A stretch of DNA of 64,000 nt, taken from NCBI GenBank assembly GCA_015057555.1, contig SVEC01000010.1, forward strand, positions 32,472 through 96,471, given 5' to 3'. Source of the stretch: Lachnospiraceae bacterium (lineage in GTDB: Bacteria; Bacillota; Clostridia; Lachnospirales; Lachnospiraceae). The notes beneath the pieces were generated by a model. That model was given only the letters and a program-made list of their open reading frames with translations. It ran no database searches and was not told the DNA's origin. Both the position numbers and the translations under genes were made by a program. Positions 1 to 8,719 of the stretch are shown here, in pieces (the first letter of the stretch is position 1; every line of letters begins with the position of its first letter).

Positions 1-886
1 TAGATGCCAAAGTATTCACAATTTTACTTTGAAAATGTAAATCCTTAAAATACATCACCAAACAAACCGCCATAAGTATAACAAATGGATTTGTGTATAA
101 AGTTACCATCTCTCCAAGCTCTAATACACCCTGTAGCCTTGTAGCCAACAATCCATTTATCAAAAGACATCCAAAAAATCCCAGAATATACACAAGCTTA
201 GGTCTATCATTCTTCTTGGAGTGCAACCTAATATATCCACCTATTATATATAGATACACAAAAGAAAATACATTCTTTCCCTGCTGGATATCACCAAATC
301 CATAGGTTCTCACCACTTGATCCATAATTCTAAGATCAGACAGCAAAAACCATATACTCATAATAAAGGTTGTTACTATAATAAGAACATGATAATCCTT
401 TTTCTTAATATTCTGTAGCACTATATTTACAAAGGGTGCCAGCAAACATAATAATATATAATCTGTAATAAAATACCACTGTTGTGATAATACAGGGAAT
501 ATCATCTTTAATACAATAATTAATACAGAATCTGTTTCTCCATCAATAGTATAAAATTTTGAACCAGCTAATATGGTTATAAGACTTAAAACCACAGAGT
601 AAAACAGCACTGAAGAGTATATTTTCAACACTCTAGTATATGCCTTTTTTAAATCAAATCTCATCTTAACCATAAAGTATCCTGTAATTAAGATGAAAAT
701 ATTAACCGCTGGTCTAAATAATAATTTTAATCCACTAGAACAAAGCTCAACAAAGCCACCTGCACTAACAGCACATTCATAGTAGTTGCCGTAAAGGAAG
801 GTATGAATACCAATCACCATTAATATTGCAATTATACGAAGTAGCTCTATACCCGAATCTCTAGTTTTATTTACCTTATCGGACAT
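1..886 (-). CDS. Acyltransferase family 3 membrane protein (3'-truncated by window edge)
   Basis: The frame opens at the ATG at 886 and stays open to base 1, so the last part of the protein is outside the window. About 295 residues are visible. The N-terminus carries the acyltransferase-3 signature: a short charged start, then GIELLRIIAILMVIGIHTF, in which the His of the first membrane segment is the presumed catalytic residue of the family. Eight or so hydrophobic segments follow. Members of this family transfer acetyl or other acyl groups onto exported polysaccharide, peptidoglycan or lipid at the membrane; the substrate cannot be told here. The start lies 9 bp after the stop of the C_GCAxxG_C_C gene, so the two are probably cotranscribed. 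There is no rival start of better quality. Family assignment is firm, specific function unknown. Confidence 0.85.
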   Translation of the reverse strand, partial: MSDKVNKTRDSGIELLRIIAILMVIGIHTFLYGNYYECAVSAGGFVELCSSGLKLLFRPAVNIFILITGYFMVKMRFDLKKAYTRVLKIYSSVLFYSVVLSLITILAGSKFYTIDGETDSVLIIVLKMIFPVLSQQWYFITDYILLCLLAPFVNIVLQNIKKKDYHVLIIVTTFIMSIWFLLSDLRIMDQVVRTYGFGDIQQGKNVFSFVYLYIIGGYIRLHSKKNDRPKLVYILGFFGCLLINGLLATRLQGVLELGEMVTLYTNPFVILMAVCLVMYFKDLHFQSKIVNTLAS

Positions 887-895
887 AATTACCTC

Positions 896-1312
896 TTATG
901 ATTCTTCTGAAAATAATATCTTCTCCACCAAGCTTGCTGCATCCATAATACATCCTGGACATGCTCTAAGCATCTTACCTGTTTGAACTCCCTTAAGCTC
1001 CTTACATACCACACTACCGTTCTTAACCTTAAAACTTTCAAGAATTTCTCTAGATAGCTTGTATGTATTAACCTTACTATTAGGCGCATCAAGATTGCCA
1101 GTGCTATTCTTCATGCCTGCCAATATACAAGTGCCTGTAACAGCACCACAGGTACCTTCCATACCACCCATACCAAGACCTAAGCCCTCAGTCATCTTAA
1201 ACATCGTCTCCTCATCTACACCTACCAAGTCGCAGTAAGCACAGGCTACCGCCTGGGCACAATTGTAGCCCTTGTTATGTAGTTCTATAGTTTTATCTAC
1301 TCTTGATTCCAT
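896..1312 (-). CDS. C_GCAxxG_C_C family redox protein
   Basis: Small cytoplasmic protein of 138 residues with the cysteine pattern that names the family: an early Cys in YNCAQAV, then CGAVTGTC, a CKE Cys and a final CPGC near the C-terminus. The spacing fits a family thought to bind a metal or act in redox chemistry; no reaction is established. I chose the ATG at 1312 because AGGAG sits 8 nt ahead of it. The GTG at 1321 and ATG at 1318 lie too close to that site. The gene is followed after 9 bp by the acyltransferase gene, with which it likely shares a transcript. The 170-bp region upstream holds the terminator of the sigma/anti-sigma unit. Confidence 0.85.
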   Translation of the reverse strand: MESRVDKTIELHNKGYNCAQAVACAYCDLVGVDEETMFKMTEGLGLGMGGMEGTCGAVTGTCILAGMKNSTGNLDAPNSKVNTYKLSREILESFKVKNGSVVCKELKGVQTGKMLRACPGCIMDAASLVEKILFSEES

Positions 1313-1437
1313 ATCCATCACTCCTAATCTATATCATATATTCTATAGTATTCTAATCTATCTTAATTATATTATTTTTATATTAGCTTGGCAAGAAAAC
1401 TCTGATGTCGCGTCGTATATTCATTCATTATATACAT

Positions 1438-1470
1438 AATAAAAGAACTGCGAATTACTCACAGCTCTTA
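1438..1470 (-). terminator. Intrinsic terminator after the anti-sigma gene
   Basis: Stem 1444-1452 with 1460-1468, including G-U pairs, followed on the minus strand by a run of four T. It begins 15 bp beyond the stop of the anti-sigma gene and separates the sigma unit from the C_GCAxxG_C_C gene. Confidence 0.65.
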
Positions 1471-1482
1471 CATAAATAAATA

Positions 1483-2937
1483 TTAATCGAATAGCTTTAC
1501 AGGATCCCAGCCATAATCCTTATAATACTCCACACTAAGATTATTATCAGTTACATACATTCTGATATATTCTTCTCTTATCTCTTTATCTCTCTCTGGC
1601 TGGTAATCAAAATACATATCATAAACCTCTGGATAATTACTAGTGAACTCTCTAATATCAGCCTCATAATATTCACCATCACCAGCAAATTCCATACTTA
1701 CAACTTCAAAGCCATTATCAGTTCGCTTAAGGTGTGCACATCCCGGCATAGATGCACCACTTTCAGACTCCAGTATATTTCCAGTTAGTTTATAACCATG
1801 TATATAGAAATTACCAAATACTAAATATTCATCATTTGCATCAATCTCCTGATATATAATATATGCTGGGATATAAATCTGAGATTCATCTCCAAACATC
1901 TTCATATATTCAGGTCTTAGATAATTATAGATTGCTTCAACTGCTTTATTATCACCAGTATAAACATACTCTGTTAATACAACATTTTCACTATTAGTAG
2001 TAGCTTCAGTTGTAGCTTCGGTCATAGTCTTTGATAAATCTATGTCCTGTGTAGTTACAGAATCATCACCATTATTATAAGTGTATAATACATACACCTT
2101 ATCACCTTCAATAAGGAATGAATTACAATTTTCACCAGAAGAACTCTTCCATGAAAAGCTTAATTCACCATATGTGTAGTCCGAATAGACAACATCACTT
2201 AACTGCTGATTACCTTCTGCCATATCAAATGTATCAACATAGGTTTCATATACTTTCATCCATTTAGAATAATAATTCTTAAGAAGTTCTGTATCATTTC
2301 CAGTTTCTACAGGTTCTAATTCACCACCATTAAGATTATCAAGACTATAAATGTAATAATCACCATAAGGCTTATCATTCTCAGAATTAAATACAACAAG
2401 TTTATCCTCATCCTTAACTATGTGTGTTTCCTTGGTATCACTGTTAAAATACACACAGTCTATTTTCTGAGTATCTATTGTACCCGCTACCACATTATTA
2501 TTAAGATCATAGATAATTAAGCCTCTAAGGCCTCCAAAAACTAGTATTTCACCGTCCATATGATAGATATTTGGTGCGTAGATATTATAGTGTTCATCAA
2601 TATCATCATCAATATTACCAACAATATCCTGTCTACCCTGGTCTATGTTAAGTAAATCCATAATTTTAGCATACACGTGACCACCAGTTACCTTATCTAT
2701 ACCAAATGCTACAAAAACCACCATAATTGCTGCTGCAACTCTGGTAAGTATTTTACCAGCTCTCTTTGGCTTTTTCTTACTTTCAAAGGAATCAAAGGAT
2801 ACAACCTTCTGGTTTTCATCTTCTCTTTCAGCTATAGTTTTTTCCAGTCTTTCCCACATAGCCATTGACTGTTCCTTGGTAGGATTTAGCTTATCTAAAC
2901 TATTCTTAATTTCATTATCATATCCGTCCTTATGCAT
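1483..2937 (-). CDS. Putative membrane-anchored anti-sigma factor
   Basis: Protein of 484 residues with a cytoplasmic N-terminal part of about 60 residues, one membrane segment (RVAAAIMVVFVAFGI, about residues 65-82) and a large acidic extracellular domain containing a Thr/Glu-rich linker. This is the topology of one-pass anti-sigma factors. The gene overlaps the 3' end of the ECF sigma gene immediately upstream by 8 bp, which implies coupled translation and a shared regulatory circuit. The ATG at 2937 has GGAGG 9 nt upstream and is preferred over the ATG at 2943, only 3 nt away from it. No zinc-binding HxxxCxxC motif is present, so it is not a ZAS-type anti-sigma. The role is inferred from topology and position; the sensor signal is unknown. 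Confidence 0.7.
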   Translation of the reverse strand: MHKDGYDNEIKNSLDKLNPTKEQSMAMWERLEKTIAEREDENQKVVSFDSFESKKKPKRAGKILTRVAAAIMVVFVAFGIDKVTGGHVYAKIMDLLNIDQGRQDIVGNIDDDIDEHYNIYAPNIYHMDGEILVFGGLRGLIIYDLNNNVVAGTIDTQKIDCVYFNSDTKETHIVKDEDKLVVFNSENDKPYGDYYIYSLDNLNGGELEPVETGNDTELLKNYYSKWMKVYETYVDTFDMAEGNQQLSDVVYSDYTYGELSFSWKSSSGENCNSFLIEGDKVYVLYTYNNGDDSVTTQDIDLSKTMTEATTEATTNSENVVLTEYVYTGDNKAVEAIYNYLRPEYMKMFGDESQIYIPAYIIYQEIDANDEYLVFGNFYIHGYKLTGNILESESGASMPGCAHLKRTDNGFEVVSMEFAGDGEYYEADIREFTSNYPEVYDMYFDYQPERDKEIREEYIRMYVTDNNLSVEYYKDYGWDPVKLFD

Positions 2938-3403
2938 AAACATTTCCCTCCTTCTCTAATATTTTTTTCAGCTTCTCCCTTGCAGTTGAAAGCTGAGTTT
3001 GGATAGTACTTTCTTTTCTATCCAACATCTTTGAGATTTCCCTAACAGAGTATTCTTCGTAATAATACAGGTAAATCACATCCCGATACTTGTCCGGTAG
3101 CTTGCGTATGTGTGATAGAAGTTCCCCTTCTTCCTCACCATCTTCCACAGGAGTATCAGGAATATCCCCAAAATCCACCTGCTTCTTCCAATAGCTTCTA
3201 AGGACATCAGTACAATAATTCCTAGTTACTGTAATAAACCATGCGTTCTCATGTTCACCATCAGTAAACTCTATCCCCTTTTCATAATACTTTATGAAAA
3301 TATTCTGCACTGCATCCTCTGCGTCTGCTTCATTTTGTAGCATCAACATAGCTATACGATATATTCGCTTGTGTTGACGCTCAAATACGTCTCTTAAGTT
3401 CAT
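2930..3403 (-). CDS. ECF-type RNA polymerase sigma factor
   Basis: Protein of 157 residues, the usual ECF length. Region 2 covers residues 1-75, with the acidic core helix DAEDAVQNIF and the -10 recognising stretch around NAWFITVTRNYCTDVLR. Region 4 covers 100-150 with the helix-turn-helix YSVREISKMLDRKESTIQTQLSTAREKLK written across the turn (positions about 118-147). AAGGAGG lies 8 nt before the ATG. The downstream partner overlaps this gene and looks like its anti-sigma, so release of this factor probably follows an envelope signal. The gene has its own short intergenic region (3404-3482) after the terminator of the phosphoesterase gene; ECF genes often drive their own promoter, but I cannot identify the site. 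Confidence 0.9.
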   Translation of the reverse strand: MNLRDVFERQHKRIYRIAMLMLQNEADAEDAVQNIFIKYYEKGIEFTDGEHENAWFITVTRNYCTDVLRSYWKKQVDFGDIPDTPVEDGEEEGELLSHIRKLPDKYRDVIYLYYYEEYSVREISKMLDRKESTIQTQLSTAREKLKKILEKEGNVYA

Positions 3404-3482
3404 CTCTCATTCCTCCTTCACTTAATACACGAATGAAAAAATAAAAATATCCTAAAATCCCCAAAAAAATTAATATTTTTAT

Positions 3483-3512
3483 AAAAAAGTGCGCTGGATA
3501 ATCTCCAGCGCA
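3483..3512 (-). terminator. Intrinsic terminator after the metallophosphoesterase gene
   Basis: Perfect 9-bp stem, 3490-3498 with 3504-3512, 5-nt loop, then six T on the minus strand. It starts 4 bp after the stop codon at 3517. Confidence 0.9.
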
Positions 3513-3516
3513 TTTT

Positions 3517-4335
3517 CTAAACATAATAATAGGTATCTGGTTTCTTCTCATATAGATAAAATACCTGTTCATCTTCCAGCCTTATACAAGCCAGATTTGC
3601 CCCTGGTATCTTCCCATGAAACACACAACCACAGTCAATATCATATATTACACTATTCTTTTCCTTGTTCTCATACTTGAACACAGTACCACCAGTGTAA
3701 AATTCACTATCTGCTATGGTAGGTGTATGCCCTGCTATTATAGTGGTATCCTCCTTGCCACCAACAATTAGAGCCTCTTCTCTGGCCCACAGATAAAAAT
3801 ATTTTTGCTCACTCATAGGCTTTTCCATACTAGAAAGAATAGGGCTTAAATCTATATCCGTGTCCTTTAGATCCCCTTCTTCCATATAACCAGCATGAAC
3901 CACTATGTAATCCCTACCATTAATATTTAGATCAATGGTATAAGGAAAATTCTTAATTATTTTCGCCCACTTAATAAGCGTGGCCAAACCCACACCATGG
4001 TCTCTAATCAAATCTCTAATTGTTTTGTATCTGTCAAAATTAGGATCATACATCTTAACTTCCCTGTATGCTTCCTTAATATTTGCAGAAACCTTTGAAA
4101 AATCTGCCAGCTTAGCCACTGATTCCACAAACATTCTATCGTGATTCCCCATGATAAAATCTACATTGTCAAACTTTTTCTCCATCCACTGAAGCATGGC
4201 ATAGCTTTCTCGTCCCCTGTCTATGATATCCCCCGCTACAATTAGTCTGTCATCTTCAGAAAATCTTACCTTCCTAAGAAGCTCGATAAACTCTGAATAA
4301 CAACCATGAACATCTGCTATAACGTAAGTACTCAA
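3517..4335 (-). CDS. Metallophosphoesterase (serine/threonine phosphatase / Ap4A-hydrolase type)
   Basis: Cytoplasmic protein of 272 residues of the calcineurin-like phosphoesterase superfamily. The three metal-binding blocks are in order: ADVHG (7-11), GDIIDRG (35-41) and GNHD (63-66), with downstream His in VVHAGY and AGHTPT. Relatives dephosphorylate phosphoproteins or cleave diadenosine tetraphosphate; the substrate is not decided by sequence. I place the start at the TTG at 4335, which has GAGG 7 nt upstream. A longer frame would begin at a TTG at 4386, but that lies within 12 bp of a TATAAT box (4392-4397) and would give leaderless mRNA. The gene is monocistronic, between its own promoter and a strong terminator. 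Confidence 0.85.
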   Translation of the reverse strand: MSTYVIADVHGCYSEFIELLRKVRFSEDDRLIVAGDIIDRGRESYAMLQWMEKKFDNVDFIMGNHDRMFVESVAKLADFSKVSANIKEAYREVKMYDPNFDRYKTIRDLIRDHGVGLATLIKWAKIIKNFPYTIDLNINGRDYIVVHAGYMEEGDLKDTDIDLSPILSSMEKPMSEQKYFYLWAREEALIVGGKEDTTIIAGHTPTIADSEFYTGGTVFKYENKEKNSVIYDIDCGCVFHGKIPGANLACIRLEDEQVFYLYEKKPDTYYYV

Positions 4336-4391
4336 ATTATTTACCTCACAGGAATTTTTCCTTTGTCTAATTGTTAAATGCGCCAATTAAT

Positions 4392-4420
4392 ATTATACCA
4401 TCTTTAGACACTTATTTGAA
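4392..4420 (-). promoter_or_regulatory. Sigma-A type promoter of the metallophosphoesterase gene
   Basis: Minus strand: TTCAAA (4420-4415), 17-bp spacer, TATAAT (4397-4392). Transcription would begin near 4385, about 50 nt before the TTG start at 4335. Confidence 0.6.
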
Positions 4421-4479
4421 GACACATTTATTTAAATTTGATTATTGTTTTCCAAATGTATTTATCTTCTCTAATAAAT

Positions 4480-5166
4480 CTATCCATCCTGACGTTTTCG
4501 CATCCTTCTCCAATTGAAAAAACCGTACATATCATTAATTAAAAACATTACAAAGCAGCATATCATAGGCAGATAGGATACATCTTCTAGGGTTGCCATA
4601 GTCCATAACACTATAAGAATTTTATCATTTGCTGAGTAAGCCACAGCATAGTAAGGACTTCTAAGAAATGTAAGGTATGAGGCAACAAAACTTGTTGTTA
4701 TAGAAATGGTACTAAATAACAGGTTTGCAGTTCCCATAGCTTTAAGTATGAAATAAAACGCAAGAGTCACTAATACTGTCAATATAGACATAACAATCAC
4801 CTGATTCTTAGTCACATGGCTAATCTTAACCTCCTTGGTACCCTCATATGGATTTCTCAACCATGACACCACCGCCATAACTGCTATGGGAGCTGTCATG
4901 CAAAGGTAGGTTATCATCTCGCCGTAATAACGAAAGTAATATGATATTATTCCGTAAAATACTGCAAAAACAACTGTAAGAATTTGTCCTATAACGTATC
5001 CTTTGGCTACGAATATAAGGGCTGTTACTCCTATTAATGATGCTATTATGGTAAGTATATCGCCCCCGCCTGATATGGCAAACGATACTATAATTACCGT
5101 TACAGATATCAGCCATAAACCAAGCTCAAATTTTGTAAGATCCTTAAATGGATTTTTAAATCTCAT
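4480..5166 (-). CDS. pnuC: Nicotinamide riboside transporter PnuC
   Basis: Integral membrane protein of 228 residues with about seven hydrophobic segments. It matches the PnuC family through the conserved C-terminal NDMYGFFNWRRM block and the central membrane helices. PnuC proteins carry nicotinamide riboside into the cell by facilitated diffusion, feeding NAD synthesis once a kinase traps the substrate. AAGGAG precedes the ATG. A two-part hairpin (5201-5258) lies in the leader between prfA and this gene. It is most simply the prfA terminator, so a promoter must lie close to the gene or some transcription reads through. No regulator gene is adjacent. Confidence 0.88.
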   Translation of the reverse strand: MRFKNPFKDLTKFELGLWLISVTVIIVSFAISGGGDILTIIASLIGVTALIFVAKGYVIGQILTVVFAVFYGIISYYFRYYGEMITYLCMTAPIAVMAVVSWLRNPYEGTKEVKISHVTKNQVIVMSILTVLVTLAFYFILKAMGTANLLFSTISITTSFVASYLTFLRSPYYAVAYSANDKILIVLWTMATLEDVSYLPMICCFVMFLINDMYGFFNWRRMRKRQDG

Positions 5167-5200
5167 ACTGTTCTATCTCCTTATTTCAGCTATTCCAAGA

Positions 5201-5258
5201 AAAAAGCATTCATCAACACATCTTCTAAGACCTAACGATGTGTAAACGAATGCTTTTT
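5201..5258 (-). terminator. Two-storey hairpin with T-run between prfA and pnuC
   Basis: Outer stem 5201-5211 with 5248-5258 (11 bp), inner stem 5216-5222 with 5237-5243 (7 bp), 14-nt loop, followed on the minus strand by six T. It fits an intrinsic terminator 45 bp after prfA. The internal junction is more elaborate than needed for termination, so a leader role for pnuC is possible. Confidence 0.75.
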
Positions 5259-5302
5259 GCATTACACTACCCGGTGGCAGTTTACTGAATTACATTATTT
5301 AA

Positions 5303-6376
5303 TTACTCCTCATTCATCTTTGCCAGCTTGGCAGCTTGGTCTGCTGCGATACAAGCATCTATTATCTCCTGGATATCTCCATCCATTATCTTATCAAGCT
5401 TATAAAGTGTAAGACCAATTCTGTGGTCTGTTACACGGCCCTGTGGGAAGTTGTAGGTTCTAATCTTCTCTGATCTGTCACCTGTTCCTACCTGGCTCTT
5501 ACGAAGCTCTGCCTCTGCGTCATGAGCCTTCTGCTGCTCAATATCATAAAGCTTTGCTCTAAGAAGTGCAAATGCCTTTGCCTTGTTCTGAAGCTGTGAC
5601 TTCTCAGTCTGGCTATATACCACAATTCCTGATGGATAGTGAGTAAGACGTACAGCTGAGTCAGTTGTATTGACACACTGACCACCATTTCCAGATGCAC
5701 GCATTACATCGATACGAATATCCTTCTCATCAATCTGAACGTCAACCTCTTCTGCCTCAGGAAGTACTGCAACACTTATTGTAGAAGTATGGATACGTCC
5801 ACCTGACTCTGTCTCAGGAACTCTCTGTACACGGTGAACACCACTCTCATACTTAAGCACTGAGTATGCGCCATTACCAGTAACCATAAATGATACTGAC
5901 TTCATACCACCAATACCGATTTCCTCCACTTCCATAGTCTCTATCTTCCAACGTCTACCCTCACAGTAGTGTACATACATACGATAAATCTCAGCAGCGA
6001 AAAGTGCTGACTCATCTCCACCTGCGCCTGCTCTAATTTCCACGATAACGTTCTTATCATCGTTAGGATCCTTAGGAAGAAGAAGAATCTTTAATTCGTT
6101 CTCGCAGGTCTCAACCTGTGCCTTAGCCTCATTAAGTTCTTCTTTAGCAAGCTCTCTAAGCTCTTCATCACTTTCCTCATCAAGCATCATAAGACTATCC
6201 TCGATAGTCTGCTTAGCATTCTTATACTCTAGATACTTCTCAACTATTGGTGCAAGCTCAGCCTGTTCCTTCATAAGTCTTCTAAACTTATCCTGGTCTG
6301 ATATAACTGATGGATCGCTAAGTGAAAGCTGAATCTCATCTAATCTTGCAACTAAATCCTCTAATCTATCAAACAT
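5303..6376 (-). CDS. prfA: Peptide chain release factor 1
   Basis: Class I release factor of 357 residues, full length, that recognises UAA and UAG in the ribosomal A site and triggers hydrolysis of peptidyl-tRNA. The catalytic GGQ is at residues 231-233 in [14 protein letters not shown]; the Gln is the residue methylated by PrmC, whose gene lies directly upstream with an 8-bp gap. Segments [10 protein letters not shown] and [11 protein letters not shown] are typical of RF1 rather than RF2, and there is no programmed frameshift. The upstream order rho-rpmE-yqhQ-prmC is common in Clostridia. A terminator hairpin follows the gene. Confidence 0.97.
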   Translation of the reverse strand: MFDRLEDLVARLDEIQLSLSDPSVISDQDKFRRLMKEQAELAPIVEKYLEYKNAKQTIEDSLMMLDEESDEELRELAKEELNEAKAQVETCENELKILLLPKDPNDDKNVIVEIRAGAGGDESALFAAEIYRMYVHYCEGRRWKIETMEVEEIGIGGMKSVSFMVTGNGAYSVLKYESGVHRVQRVPETESGGRIHTSTISVAVLPEAEEVDVQIDEKDIRIDVMRASGNGGQCVNTTDSAVRLTHYPSGIVVYSQTEKSQLQNKAKAFALLRAKLYDIEQQKAHDAEAELRKSQVGTGDRSEKIRTYNFPQGRVTDHRIGLTLYKLDKIMDGDIQEIIDACIAADQAAKLAKMNEE

Positions 6377-6384
6377 TTTCTCTC

Positions 6385-7233
6385 CTACCTCCTGGCAATA
6401 ACTACTCTGTCAAGTCCGGCATAATCCTTCTTAACGCTTACATCTGTAAATCCTTTATTAATAAGCAGTTCCCTTACATCGGAATACTGATTATAACCTA
6501 TCTCAAATATTAAGATACCATCTTGTCTTAGGTATCTGTCAGTCCTTCTTATGATATTATCATAAAAGTAAAGTCCATCCTCCATGCCATCTAAGGCAAG
6601 TCGTGGCTCATACTCCCTTACATCCTCCATAATATCATCTATATCCGATGTAGGGATATATGGTGGATTAGACATAATAATATCAAATGAATCCTCTATC
6701 TTCTCAAACAAGTCAGTCCTTACTATATCACATTTTGCACCAAGATTAAATACATTTTCTTTACTTAATTCTATGGCATCTCTAGATATATCAGCTAACT
6801 GAACAAAATCATTAGTATGTCCTGATTCCATTCTCTTAAGCATATAGCTAATTCCTATGCAACCTGTGCCACAGCACATATCCAGAGCCTTAATTTCCTT
6901 GTAGTCTGAAGTAAGTTCCACAGCCGTTTCGACCAGAATCTCTGTCTCAGGTCTAGGAATAAGCACACCCTCAGCACATTTAAAGGTATATCCCATAAAA
7001 TCCTGACTGCCTACAATATACTGACAAGGATATTTTGTGCTTCTAATGCTTATAACATCTTTGTAGCTTTCCTCATCCTCTAGAGAAACCTCATCATTTA
7101 ATTTCATAAATATTCCTGTATAATCCAGGTCAAATATAAACATGGCAAGAACCTTAGCATCGCTTTGGTATTCCTCTATACCTGCATACCTTAAGGTTTC
7201 TTCACCGTATTTTATTAATTCCTTTAGCTGCAT
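6385..7233 (-). CDS. prmC: Release factor glutamine methyltransferase PrmC
   Basis: Protein of 282 residues. The N-terminal helical domain (1-85) docks on release factors. The Rossmann methyltransferase domain follows, with the SAM loop [10 protein letters not shown] (118-127) and the substrate-amide motif NPPY at 189-192, diagnostic of N5-glutamine methylation. It uses S-adenosylmethionine to methylate the GGQ glutamine of RF1 and RF2. prfA follows after 8 bp, so enzyme and substrate are cotranscribed. GGAG lies 7 nt before the ATG. Confidence 0.96.
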   Translation of the reverse strand: MQLKELIKYGEETLRYAGIEEYQSDAKVLAMFIFDLDYTGIFMKLNDEVSLEDEESYKDVISIRSTKYPCQYIVGSQDFMGYTFKCAEGVLIPRPETEILVETAVELTSDYKEIKALDMCCGTGCIGISYMLKRMESGHTNDFVQLADISRDAIELSKENVFNLGAKCDIVRTDLFEKIEDSFDIIMSNPPYIPTSDIDDIMEDVREYEPRLALDGMEDGLYFYDNIIRRTDRYLRQDGILIFEIGYNQYSDVRELLINKGFTDVSVKKDYAGLDRVVIARR

Positions 7234-7306
7234 ATTTCTACTCCAAATATCTATCCGCCTGCTCTATCACTAATGTTCATAATAATTGTATAGCACTTTA
7301 TCTACA

Positions 7307-8284
7307 TCAATTCTCATTAACAGTTTTCTGTTCTTCTAGATAAGCTTTCCAATCAAGAACTCCCTCAACTGCCATAATAGCCACCTCAACCATGTCAGGA
7401 GTCGGCTCCTTAGTAGTAAGCTTCTGAACCCATAGTCCTGGCTTGCTAAGTACATTTGCAATCCAGTTATCGTGTCTTCCTGCAAATCTAATAAATTCGT
7501 AAGATATGCCCGCTATAACCGGCACAAGCAACACTCTAAGCAAAAGTCTTAACCAAACAGTCTCTGTTCTGATGCACATAAATACCAGAATACTTACTAT
7601 CATTACTATAAACAAAAAGCTTGTTCCACATCTCTTGTGAAATCTGGTAGCTTCCATAACATTCTCCACAGTTAAGTCCTTGCCTGATTCCAAACAGTTA
7701 ATACACTTATGCTCTGCTCCATGATACATAAAGGTTCTCTTTATATCCTCCATCATGGATATAAGCACTACATATATAAGGAATATGATAAGTCTTATTG
7801 CTCCTTCTATTAAACCTAGCAAAAAATGATTCTTAATAACTCCATCTAAAAGAGATGCAAGGAATGCAGGGAGTAGCATAAAGAGTCCTATAGCTAAAAT
7901 CAAGGAAAACACTACCGTACCAAACATTAGCATATCATCTGAGGATTCCTTTTTCTTTTCATCAGATATTTCATTGGTTTCAGCCTGTAACTCATCCTGT
8001 TTATTCTTTTTAGACTTCCTAGGCTTTAGTTCCTCTTCCTCCTCATAAAACTCCGCTGAGTACATAAGAGTTTTCATACCGATAACAAGAGACTCTACAA
8101 AATTAAACACACCTCTAACAATAGGAGCTCTAAATATAACACCCTTTTTAGACCATGGTGTATAGCTTTCTAATTTTACTTCAATTTCCTTGTCAGGCTT
8201 TCTTACAGCAATAGCATACTTGTCCTCATTCTTCATCATTATGCCCTCTATAACTGCCTGACCTCCTATACTAACTCGTCCCAA
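7307..8284 (-). CDS. yqhQ: DUF1385 membrane protein (YqhQ family)
   Basis: Protein of 325 residues with the conserved N-terminal GGQAVIEGIMMKN block of DUF1385, a charged Lys/Glu-rich stretch (about 105-135), then four membrane segments and the conserved YHGAEHKCINC and HKRCGTSFLF motifs containing paired His and Cys residues. The motifs suggest metal or redox chemistry at the membrane face, but no function is established. The start is a TTG with AAGGAG 8 nt upstream; no ATG is available. It sits between rpmE and prmC, a position often kept in Clostridia, and is probably cotranscribed with prmC-prfA. Confidence 0.92.
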   Translation of the reverse strand: MGRVSIGGQAVIEGIMMKNEDKYAIAVRKPDKEIEVKLESYTPWSKKGVIFRAPIVRGVFNFVESLVIGMKTLMYSAEFYEEEEELKPRKSKKNKQDELQAETNEISDEKKKESSDDMLMFGTVVFSLILAIGLFMLLPAFLASLLDGVIKNHFLLGLIEGAIRLIIFLIYVVLISMMEDIKRTFMYHGAEHKCINCLESGKDLTVENVMEATRFHKRCGTSFLFIVMIVSILVFMCIRTETVWLRLLLRVLLVPVIAGISYEFIRFAGRHDNWIANVLSKPGLWVQKLTTKEPTPDMVEVAIMAVEGVLDWKAYLEEQKTVNEN

Positions 8285-8321
8285 AATGAATTCTCCTTAA
8301 TACAGAAAATACCTTTAATGT

Positions 8322-8356
8322 TAAAAAAGGCTTGCTACGTAAGCGTAACAAGCCTT
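8322..8356 (-). terminator. Intrinsic terminator after rpmE
   Basis: Stem 8327-8339 with 8344-8356 (12 pairs and one mismatch), 4-nt loop, then six T on the minus strand. It lies 22 bp beyond the rpmE stop, so yqhQ needs its own promoter or read-through. Confidence 0.9.
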
Positions 8357-8378
8357 ATAAGTCATATTATTCAGTAAA

Positions 8379-8582
8379 TTATGCCTGAACACCGTACTTA
8401 CGGTTGAACTTATCGATTCTACCACGTGCCTGAGCAGCCTTCTGCTGACCAGTGTAGAATGAATGGCACTTTGAACAAATTTCAACGTGGATATCACTCT
8501 TAGTTGAACCAGTTACGAACTCGTTACCACAGTTGCAAACAACCTTTGCCTGATAATAATCTGGATGTATTCCTTCTCTCAT
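8379..8582 (-). CDS. rpmE: 50S ribosomal protein L31
   Basis: Protein of 67 residues starting [10 protein letters not shown]. It is the zinc-containing L31 type: Cys16 and Cys18 in VVCNCGNEF pair with CSKC near residue 36. L31 binds the 50S central protuberance and bridges the subunits. I use the ATG at 8582, which has AAAGAGGTG at ideal distance; a longer frame starting at 8627 adds 15 residues not found in the family. rho is upstream and a strong terminator follows. Confidence 0.97.
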   Translation of the reverse strand: MREGIHPDYYQAKVVCNCGNEFVTGSTKSDIHVEICSKCHSFYTGQQKAAQARGRIDKFNRKYGVQA

Positions 8583-8719
8583 GTTTTTCACCTCTTTACA
8601 AATAAAATACTCTATGAGAACAGGCAAATGCCTTGATTCTTCATACTCACAACAAATGACATTTTAGCATAGCACTGATAACATTTCAAGTACTTTTTGA
8701 AAATATAGCAGAAAATATT

